From Pseudoalteromonas umbrosa (GTDB lineage Bacteria > Pseudomonadota > Gammaproteobacteria > Enterobacterales > Alteromonadaceae), in assembly GCF_030125375.1 (NCBI RefSeq), contig NZ_JASJUU010000001.1, positions 1,500,971 to 1,564,970 of the forward strand: a DNA stretch of 64,000 nucleotides. The letters are read 5' to 3'. The notes under the pieces were generated by a model. The model saw only the letters and a program-made list of their open reading frames with translations, did not search any database and was not told where the DNA came from. The translations under genes and the position numbers were made by a program. Numbering within the stretch: the first letter of the stretch is position 1; each line of letters starts with the position of its first letter. Positions 54,324 through 61,704 of this stretch are shown piece by piece.

Positions 54324-55098
54324 TGTTTATTCCCTGCTTGTTAAATAGTTCTTGAACACGTGCAATTGATTCATCGATACTCGCATGTCTTACAAATACT
54401 GAACCAAATAGGTTGCCGTATATTTTGCGAATTTTTTCATGTTGCGCATCAGAATAGCCCAATTCGTCCATCACGATTTGCGGGTTCTCTAATATTTGCG
54501 ACTCCTCAAACGAGTTAAGAGAAGCAAATACGAGCTCTTCTAAGTCCAAGTCTTGTCTTTTTGAAAACGCCACATCTTGATTTGCCTGTTCATTTAATTT
54601 TTCTGCAAGCTGTGCTGTCGTTTCATACAAAGGGTAAGGCTCCCCTTGCTTTGCTAATTCATCCAATATTTTTATCGAGTACACTCTCGCCAATGCTTGG
54701 TCTTCACCAAATTCAGCCATTGCGCCCTCTAAATCAACCAGCGTATTTTTTGCCAGCTCGATGACAGCTGGGTCATTCAGTAATTCTTGTATTTCCGCTT
54801 TAACAAACCCCGATGAGTTAAATTTACCTACTGAGGCTTGCATGCGATTGAAAGACACTAGCATGCGTTCTTTCGTGCTTACTTCGCCTTGTTTAGGCAG
54901 CGGGTGTAGCTGATCTATATCATCAGCAATTTTGTTGCTCAGCTGCTTTAACTCACTCACTTGTGAGATCTCAACTTTTTTTGGCTGTGTTTCCGTATTT
55001 TTTACCGTCGGTTGTGATTCATCATTTAGCCAATATGCACCTCCAAGTGCAATACCAAGCACCACCGCACCAGCGAGCGCTGACTTACCAATATTCAT
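54316..55098 (-). CDS. membrane-anchored helical protein of protease locus, unknown
   Basis: This protein of about 260 residues has one N-terminal transmembrane segment (ALAGAVVLGIALGGAYW) and a periplasmic, acidic, all-helical body. I placed the start at ATG 55098, seven bases after GAGGAG. No family is recognised. Its coupling to the subtilase-like gene suggests a chaperone, inhibitor or partner of that protein. Confidence 0.7.
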   Translation of the reverse strand: MNIGKSALAGAVVLGIALGGAYWLNDESQPTVKNTETQPKKVEISQVSELKQLSNKIADDIDQLHPLPKQGEVSTKERMLVSFNRMQASVGKFNSSGFVKAEIQELLNDPAVIELAKNTLVDLEGAMAEFGEDQALARVYSIKILDELAKQGEPYPLYETTAQLAEKLNEQANQDVAFSKRQDLDLEELVFASLNSFEESQILENPQIVMDELGYSDAQHEKIRKIYGNLFGSVFVRHASIDESIARVQELFNKQGINNG

Positions 55099-55134
55099 CC
55101 TTAAACTCCTCAAACAAATATAACACTAAAAGAA

Positions 55135-55159
55135 CAAAGGGAAGCTAAGCTTCCCTTTG
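55135..55159 (-). terminator. terminator after the Hint-protein gene
   Basis: A 10-bp stem (CAAAGGGAAG/CTTCCCTTTG) with a five-base loop is followed on the minus strand by a TTGTTCTTTT run. It separates the Hint gene from the next two genes. Confidence 0.7.
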
Positions 55160-55170
55160 CGTACAGAGGA

Positions 55171-55950
55171 TTACTGACGAACAATAACCTTACCTAAATC
55201 AGCAGCGAACTGGTTCTGCCAAGTTAAGTCACCAACAAACATGCCGTTAGCTACGATGATGTGGTTAGTTGTAACGTCGCCTTGAGTTTCAAAGTTATAA
55301 ACGTCAAACTTAGTGTACTCACGCTCGATTGAAGCTACTTTAAGCTCAACACCTTCAGCGTTGTACATAGAGTGGCCAACTTTAACGTCTTTCGCAGCAA
55401 CCATAGTACCGTCACCAATTAGCATACCGTGGTGTTGAGTTACTTTAAGCTCGTTACCATCTTCGAAAGTGAATACGTATAGAGCCGGAGTTTCAGGACC
55501 TTTAGTACGTGCTTTCATTTCGAATACTTCAGTAGACATGTTGCTAAGTGTTGCATCGTCATTAAGCGCAACTAGGCTGTCTTCAGTACCTAAGTCTTTC
55601 GCGCGAATGTCTTGGATTTTACCATCTTTAAGTACACGAATTAGTGTATCTTGCTCAAAACAACCACACTTACAAACTGCTGCGATAGCATGGCTGAACA
55701 TGTCAATTACAGGGTAGAAACCATTTGCTTTACCCCAATCACCAGCGCGCTGAGTGATTTTGCCATTTTGAACAGCCCAGTCGATACGCATGTGACAAGC
55801 ACTCGTGCCAATTGGTTGGTAAACACAACGGCCTGCAATACCAGCGTCTACTTCTGCACGGTTAGAGTAAGTAGCTAAATCCATAGTTGCACTAGCCTGA
55901 AAAGCTAGAAAACTCGCAAATAAGCTTACTAATAATGTGAAGACTTTCAT
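55171..55950 (-). CDS. secreted Hint (hedgehog/intein) domain protein
   Basis: The 259-residue protein has a signal peptide ending ASA, then about 75 residues with several Cys, then a Hint domain from Cys97 (GCFEQDTLI, block A). VTQHHGM is block B, and YNFET followed by TNHIIVANG is blocks F/G. Hint domains catalyse an N-S acyl shift at the first Cys and so cleave or modify the preceding segment. Here the N-terminal 75-residue part would be released or attached to something else. It lies between the subtilase and the anchored-protein genes. Its substrate or receptor is unknown. Confidence 0.82.
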   Translation of the reverse strand: MKVFTLLVSLFASFLAFQASATMDLATYSNRAEVDAGIAGRCVYQPIGTSACHMRIDWAVQNGKITQRAGDWGKANGFYPVIDMFSHAIAAVCKCGCFEQDTLIRVLKDGKIQDIRAKDLGTEDSLVALNDDATLSNMSTEVFEMKARTKGPETPALYVFTFEDGNELKVTQHHGMLIGDGTMVAAKDVKVGHSMYNAEGVELKVASIEREYTKFDVYNFETQGDVTTNHIIVANGMFVGDLTWQNQFAADLGKVIVRQ

Positions 55951-55988
55951 TTATTTATTCCTTTATGTTTAAGTTTATGGTTAAAGAA

Positions 55989-57509
55989 TTATTGATGGTT
56001 TGCTTTTAGAGTTACATTGTTGAACGCTGCATAACCATAAGCTGAGATGTACCATGTACCAGCTTTAGGGTTATTGATTACACAAGACTCATTTGATGTG
56101 TCTGGATTCTCAGATGCGCAATCACTATCAAACGCCCAAGGCTCTGCACCATGTTTGATATATAAATCAGCATCACCAGAGCCACCACTTAATGTCACTT
56201 TTAAGCTAGTAGCACCTGCTGGCACTTCATAAGTGAATGCTTTAGTCTCGTTTTTACCGCCACTGATGACTTTTTCAAAACCACCGTCATCACCGCCAGC
56301 TTCTACATAGACAAGCTTATTAGGTGAGCCTTTTACGTCACTGATTTTGTTCTCAGACGCACCGCCAGACAACGCAGCAGTTACTTGAGTCGGCGAACTG
56401 GTTGGATTTTTCTCAAGGAAAAGTGCTGCAACACCAGCTACGTGAGGAGCAGCCATTGATGTACCACTAATTGTTCTTGTCGCAGAATCCGAGCCAATCC
56501 ATGCAGATTTGATTGATGAACCAGGACCAAATACATCGATACATTTACCCCAGTTTGAGAAACCAGAGCGTGCATCTGAAGATGTTGATGAAGCAACTGT
56601 AACAGCTGCAGGTGTGCTTGCAGGAGAGCGAGTACATGCATCAGAGTTTTCGTTACCTGCAGCAACAACAAATGAAATGCCTTTATTCACAGCGCTAGTC
56701 ACAGCGTTATTTACCGCTTGTGATTTTCCACCGCCAAGACTCATATTTGCTACTGATGGACCGTTTGCATTATTTGCAACCCAGTCGATACCAGCAATAA
56801 CACCAGCATAAGTACCTGAACCACTACAGTTAAGTACACGTACACCAACAAGTTTTACATTCTTAGCAACACCGTAAGTTGCACCACCTATTGTACCAGC
56901 TACGTGTGTACCATGACCGTTACAGTCAGCTGAATTACCATCATTATCTACAAAATCGTAACCATTAACTGAACGACCACCAAATTCATTGTGGCTATTC
57001 TGAATACCGGTATCGATTACATAAGCAGTTACACCCGTGCCTTTGTTTGGTGCTTCAAACTTTTGATCTAGAGGAAGATCTCTTTGATCAATACGGTCTA
57101 AGCCCCAAACTGGGTTGTTTTGTAGCGCAGAATAGCTAGATTTTGATTTGATAGGTGCAACTGTAACAATCGCGTTTTGCTCTACAAAATCTACATCAGG
57201 GTGAGATAATAACTTCAGTAACTGCTTAGCATCAGCATTTACCGCAACACCTGAAATACTGCTAGAATATTGACGTGTTACTTCAATGCCAATTTCAGTT
57301 GTCAGTGTGTTTGTTAATTGTGTTGTGAATTGTGCTTTTATTTCATTGTCAGCCGAAGCAACACCTTGAGGTACTTTATAAACTACGATGTAGCTATCTT
57401 CAATTGCTTGAGTACCTGGTGAATTGCTATAAAACTCTGCTGCTTGTACTGAAACAGCCGATCCCGCTAGCAAACCCATTGCTATAGGGGTGAGTTTCCA
57501 TTTGTTCAT
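55989..57509 (-). CDS. secreted subtilisin-family serine protease (proteinase K type)
   Basis: The 506-residue precursor has, in order: a signal peptide (ending VQA), an I9 inhibitor prodomain (about 38-120), and an S8 catalytic domain with VIDTGI (Asp), NGHGTHVAGT (His) and GTSMAAPHVAG (Ser). A C-terminal PPC domain with SGGSGDADLYI follows. This is the usual architecture of marine Alteromonadales and Vibrio extracellular alkaline proteases. The ribosome site AAGGAT is good. It heads the minus-strand protease locus, with the Hint gene 38 bp downstream. Confidence 0.93.
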   Translation of the reverse strand: MNKWKLTPIAMGLLAGSAVSVQAAEFYSNSPGTQAIEDSYIVVYKVPQGVASADNEIKAQFTTQLTNTLTTEIGIEVTRQYSSSISGVAVNADAKQLLKLLSHPDVDFVEQNAIVTVAPIKSKSSYSALQNNPVWGLDRIDQRDLPLDQKFEAPNKGTGVTAYVIDTGIQNSHNEFGGRSVNGYDFVDNDGNSADCNGHGTHVAGTIGGATYGVAKNVKLVGVRVLNCSGSGTYAGVIAGIDWVANNANGPSVANMSLGGGKSQAVNNAVTSAVNKGISFVVAAGNENSDACTRSPASTPAAVTVASSTSSDARSGFSNWGKCIDVFGPGSSIKSAWIGSDSATRTISGTSMAAPHVAGVAALFLEKNPTSSPTQVTAALSGGASENKISDVKGSPNKLVYVEAGGDDGGFEKVISGGKNETKAFTYEVPAGATSLKVTLSGGSGDADLYIKHGAEPWAFDSDCASENPDTSNESCVINNPKAGTWYISAYGYAAFNNVTLKANHQ

Positions 57510-58340
57510 AAATTATCCTTATTATGCTTGTAAGTGTTTTTATATCGAAACATCTCTCTAAGTAAGTGCGACAAAACTACAGCAAACATCAGTCATACAC
57601 CCACTTACTCCTTAATGGATGCTTATTAATATTTACATATACAAATTCAAAAATAAACACCCAGTACATCAATTTACAACAATTAAATTACATTTTATTA
57701 ATTTAAAAGGGAAAATTATTTGTATTTGGAACAGGAAGGAGATGCTTGAATTCTTTTTAAGCCTTCTTAAAAAGGTGAATAATATTCTGGAATATCAAGT
57801 GTAAGCTCATCAGAACTCAACTAGTTAAGTGGCTGTATATTTACTTATGCCGCATGCGAAAATTGAAATAGAAAATGCTATAAATCATATAAATACATCT
57901 TCTTAAAAAGAAAAAGTTAATGTATACTCACAAACTTAAAAAACCCTTATTTTAAACACATAATGTACAAAAACGTCCATTACAGCAGGTTACAAAAGTA
58001 ATTTCTGCAACAATAAAGCAAGGATAAATGGCAAGGTATTGAAATGTGCAGATGGGTTCAAAAAAGTTTAGTGATAATAACAAAATAAAAACAATCCACT
58101 TATATATATCATTGTCGAATAATTAATTTGCCCCCGCACTTTTTCAGCACCCAGCAAAGCACAAAAAACCAAAATTAACATTGTTAACACAAAATAAACA
58201 AACATATTTAACTTTCAATCTATACCTCCATTTTACTTGCACACTTAATCGCTAACTTTATAGAGATAAAAATCGATGCTAAACATCATCTTGGTTCTTC
58301 AGTAAGCAAAGATAAAATTTAAAAGGTAAGGATCTACTCT
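57510..58340. other. gene-poor divergent promoter interval
   Basis: About 830 bp of strongly AT-rich DNA separate the protease and RTX genes. It must contain both promoters. I see no supported gene, RNA or repeat; a short open frame at 57619-57804 has no coding character. Confidence 0.5.
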
Positions 58341-59972
58341 ATGCGCAAGAATTTATCAAAGTTAACCAAAATAACTGCCTCCGTGGCGTTTTCCTTAGGT
58401 TTTCATGCGTCCAGTTACGCTTGCACAGGCTTGGACAACAGCATCAATGTAACAACCAATACCATACATAATGGAATGATGACCTATCTGTCATTCACGC
58501 TAACTAATAATCAGCATACTCTTCACGCATTAGGTGGTGATAGCTTTGTTAAAATGACGTATGGCAATACCTGCGAGCTGTTCGACATCAGCAACTACAA
58601 CGGTGTACAGGTCAATTTGAGTAATTATGGAAATACATATAACGGTCAAAGCCTGCATACCCACCAGCTTATCAATGGTGGAAATGGCGATGACGTCATT
58701 AGAACGGGTAACAAAGTAGACTATGTTTACTCAGGTGGCGGAAATGACCAGCTATTCACTCTTGGCGATACTGATATCGTGGATGCAGGCGACGGTATAG
58801 ATTGTGCTGAAGTAGGTATGGCCGGATCTATACCTCAGCGCCCTGAAAATCATGAACTATCCAGCTGCGCTAACTTCTCGACCATTATTAATAAAACCCA
58901 AAACTGTACTAGCGGCGGCACCCTATTCACCGATTACTTTGTTAATGGTGTTTGGGGCATTCAGTCAAAGATCAACGGTGTGAGCTACACCTTTGAGCAA
59001 TATGGTGAATTGGTTTTTGTTAATGCAAAGCTTGGTAACGCTTCGGCTTGCTCAACACCTAACACCTCAAATATTGACCTTATTTTTGCCAAATTGAGCA
59101 GCGGTAACGACACCTTGAATGCTTCCGCTGTCACTTACAACATGACAGTATACGGCCTAGAAGGCAAAGATAGTATCACTACAGGCAGTGGCCATGACTG
59201 GGTATTTGGTGGAAGCGACAAAGATACGATACGTGGCGGTGCTGGCAATGATTGGCTCATGGGGGACTCACGTATTGAAACAGACAAACGCGGTATTGTT
59301 TTTACCCTTCCTCTAGGTAGTAGTGCAACTGCGCAAGATAAAGTATACGGGCAAGATGGTCATGACGTAATTTTTGGTAATGGCCATTCAGATCACCTTG
59401 AAGGTGGTAATGGTGATGATCTCGTTTTTGGTAATGCCGGTGATAAAGATCGCCTACATGGTAACAGTGGCGATGATATCTTAGTGGACTCTGGTGGTAA
59501 CAAGTGGAAAAAACGCGCAAAGTTATGGGGCGGAAGCGGTAACGACATCGTATTATGTGAGGATGGAGACTGCGAGCTATTTGGTGGTGGTAGCGCAGAC
59601 TTTGTAGCAAGTTTCTCTCAATATAACCATGACATTGGATTATATGGTGGCGATGGTGGAGATACACTTTACAACCGTGGCGATCAATACCCAGAAGGCT
59701 CCGGAGGCGGTGGTAACGATCGATGCCATGGACCATGTAAGCTTATAAAATCATCAGGCACAGGGATTGGTGGAGACAATATAGAAGCTGCGGTCTATTA
59801 CGCTGCTGGTGTCATGACCGCTGTATATGAGGGCGCGATTGATATGCGCAGCTTCAGTGGCAATCACAGTGATTTTAGTAAGCGTATTGCCGATTTGGTT
59901 GACCAAGCAGCACTCGATTACTGGCAAAATAATCGTCACCAGTCAATTTATGTCATTGAAGGTAGGAAGTAA
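58341..59972 (+). CDS. exported RTX-repeat (haemolysin-type calcium-binding) protein
   Basis: This is a 543-residue protein. A Sec signal peptide (cleavage near SSYAC) is followed by several blocks of GGxGxDxhx nonapeptides: GGNGDDVI, GLEGKDSI, GGAGNDWL, GGNGDDLVFG and GGSGNDIVL. These bind calcium and form beta-rolls. The last 110 residues lack repeats. A Sec signal is unusual for RTX proteins, which normally leave by type I secretion with a C-terminal signal. No catalytic domain was recognised. The ribosome site AAGG is present. Confidence 0.85.
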   Translation: MRKNLSKLTKITASVAFSLGFHASSYACTGLDNSINVTTNTIHNGMMTYLSFTLTNNQHTLHALGGDSFVKMTYGNTCELFDISNYNGVQVNLSNYGNTYNGQSLHTHQLINGGNGDDVIRTGNKVDYVYSGGGNDQLFTLGDTDIVDAGDGIDCAEVGMAGSIPQRPENHELSSCANFSTIINKTQNCTSGGTLFTDYFVNGVWGIQSKINGVSYTFEQYGELVFVNAKLGNASACSTPNTSNIDLIFAKLSSGNDTLNASAVTYNMTVYGLEGKDSITTGSGHDWVFGGSDKDTIRGGAGNDWLMGDSRIETDKRGIVFTLPLGSSATAQDKVYGQDGHDVIFGNGHSDHLEGGNGDDLVFGNAGDKDRLHGNSGDDILVDSGGNKWKKRAKLWGGSGNDIVLCEDGDCELFGGGSADFVASFSQYNHDIGLYGGDGGDTLYNRGDQYPEGSGGGGNDRCHGPCKLIKSSGTGIGGDNIEAAVYYAAGVMTAVYEGAIDMRSFSGNHSDFSKRIADLVDQAALDYWQNNRHQSIYVIEGRK

Positions 59973-59982
59973 CTAACAGCCT

Positions 59983-60015
59983 TAACTTGGTAGCTACCTT
60001 TGCGCTACCAAGTTA
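59983..60015. terminator. terminator between convergent genes
   Basis: A perfect 12-bp stem (TAACTTGGTAGC/GCTACCAAGTTA) lies between the RTX gene and the convergent cysteine-cluster gene. Confidence 0.78.
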
Positions 60016-60044
60016 GTGTAAAAGAAATAACAATTAACGGTAAT

Positions 60045-60275
60045 TTACGTCACCGCTTCTAAATAAATTAAGTTCTCCATAGCTTCTTCATTAGTACTAC
60101 CGCATGTTTCCCTGTCGGCTTTAAAGTCACTACATACTTGGGGGCGCTCTGGCTCACCAAAGATAGAACATAAGTTATTGTCGTTTAAGTACTCACAACG
60201 AATATTAGCAGCCTTTCCCAAAGAGCTAATACTTGGTGCTATACAGCATGCACCACAGCCTAATCTACAGTCCAT
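60045..60275 (-). CDS. YkgJ-family cysteine-cluster protein
   Basis: This 76-residue protein begins MDCRLGCGACCIAPS and has further Cys at about 35 and 47-58, giving the CxxxCxxCC-type cluster expected to bind iron-sulphur or zinc. I placed the start at ATG 60275, which has AGGTG upstream, rather than the GTG three codons earlier. The role of the family is not established. Confidence 0.85.
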   Translation of the reverse strand: MDCRLGCGACCIAPSISSLGKAANIRCEYLNDNNLCSIFGEPERPQVCSDFKADRETCGSTNEEAMENLIYLEAVT

Positions 60276-60522
60276 AATAAGCACCTATTCAATTCAAAAG
60301 CGCCATTATACGCGTTGTACTGCCATCTGTATGTAATCTACACAAGAAATATACAGTTTTTAGCAATTGTAAAAATGTAACAGGGTACGCAATGCTTTGT
60401 TACATATTGAGCTGATATCAAAACACCTTGAAATATCTATTGGCGTATTATTGATGGTAATTGATACGAACTTGATTAGTACAAGCGTATCCAAATTGTC
60501 AATTCAGGAAGGAATTAACATC

Positions 60523-61698
60523 GTGGCTAGTAAAAAACAAATTATATTACCGGGTGTCGTCTTACTTGGCGGTATCGCAAGTGCAATCGCATTTGCGTCG
60601 ATGAAAACGCCACCCGCTGAAAAAGAAAAAAAAATCATACACCCATTAGTTGAAGTAGCGCCTGTGCAGGTTACGCCTCTAGAAATGTCTGTAAGTTCTT
60701 ACGGCATCGTAAAACCTAAGTACAGTACCAAATTGGTCGCGCAGGTAAGCGGCCAAATTATTGATCTCTCTGAGCAGTTTGTTAAAGGCGGGTTTGTTAA
60801 AAAAGGCGATGTATTGGCTCGTATAGATCCTAACGATTACGAAGCAGCATTAATTGATGCCGAAGCAACTCTTGCTCAAGCTAGCTCTGCTTTAGAAATT
60901 GAACAAGCACAAGCACATGTTGCGAAGACAGAATGGGAGCGTATCAAAAGCAATGCTAACTCAACGATCCCTTCAGAACTATATTTAAGAAAACCACAAC
61001 TTGCAGAGAAACTTGCCAGGTACAAAGCCGCACAAGCAAGTGTAAAACGTGCGAAAAGAAACTTAGAGCGCACATATATCAAGGCACCATATGATGCAAT
61101 TATCGAAAGTCGCGCACTCAGTTTGGGCAGTGTCGTTAACCTTGGTAGCTCCGTAGGCGTGCTAAATGCTATCTCAGTAGCAGAGGTCCGTTTGCCCGTT
61201 ACAGATAGCGATCTACAACATCTGAAAGACAACGGAATCAACGCCAGCGTTACCTTAATGGCGAAAGTCGCCGGCCAAGATGTTGCTTGGCAAGGTAAAA
61301 TTGTCCGTAGCGAAGGCGTTGTTGATAACCGCAGTCGTATGACTTATTTAGTAGCGCAAGTTGAGCGCCCCTATGATAACAGCCAAGCTCCACTGCGCTT
61401 TGGTGCCTATTTAAACGCTCAAATTAAAGGCAAATTATTAAACAATGCAGTAGAGATCCCACACCATCTTGTGCGTGATGGCAAAGTAGCCATCTTAAAC
61501 AAAGATCGCACACTCTCATTTAGAACTTTAAATGTTGTCAGGGAGTATGATGGCCTAGTAGTTGCCAATCAAGGTCTGGAATCAGGGCAGAAACTAATTA
61601 CCACCTCTTTAGAATTCCCAACCGAAGGCATGCAACTGCGCTTAGATGATGGCCAAGCTGCGACACCTTCTAATGCACTTGCATTAAAAGAGGAGTAA
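60523..61698 (+). CDS. RND efflux periplasmic adaptor (membrane fusion protein)
   Basis: The protein has about 391 residues. A membrane anchor at the N-terminus is followed by a lipoyl half (VAQVSGQIIDL), a long helical hairpin (about 120-190), the second lipoyl half (IKAPYDAIIESR), and beta-barrel and membrane-proximal parts. I chose GTG 60523 (VASKKQIIL) because AAGGA lies just upstream; a longer frame from 60397 has no such site. The gene sits six bases before the permease gene. Together they form a tripartite pump whose outer-membrane channel is not encoded here. Confidence 0.85.
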   Translation: MASKKQIILPGVVLLGGIASAIAFASMKTPPAEKEKKIIHPLVEVAPVQVTPLEMSVSSYGIVKPKYSTKLVAQVSGQIIDLSEQFVKGGFVKKGDVLARIDPNDYEAALIDAEATLAQASSALEIEQAQAHVAKTEWERIKSNANSTIPSELYLRKPQLAEKLARYKAAQASVKRAKRNLERTYIKAPYDAIIESRALSLGSVVNLGSSVGVLNAISVAEVRLPVTDSDLQHLKDNGINASVTLMAKVAGQDVAWQGKIVRSEGVVDNRSRMTYLVAQVERPYDNSQAPLRFGAYLNAQIKGKLLNNAVEIPHHLVRDGKVAILNKDRTLSFRTLNVVREYDGLVVANQGLESGQKLITTSLEFPTEGMQLRLDDGQAATPSNALALKEE

Positions 61699-61704
61699 CC
61701 GCAT

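Noticed and set aside
57619..57804. Short plus-strand frame in the protease/RTX gap
   Set aside because: It is AT-driven, without ribosome site or recognisable protein features.
59302..59939. Minus-strand frames inside the RTX gene
   Set aside because: They are His/Tyr-rich antisense products of the glycine-aspartate repeats.
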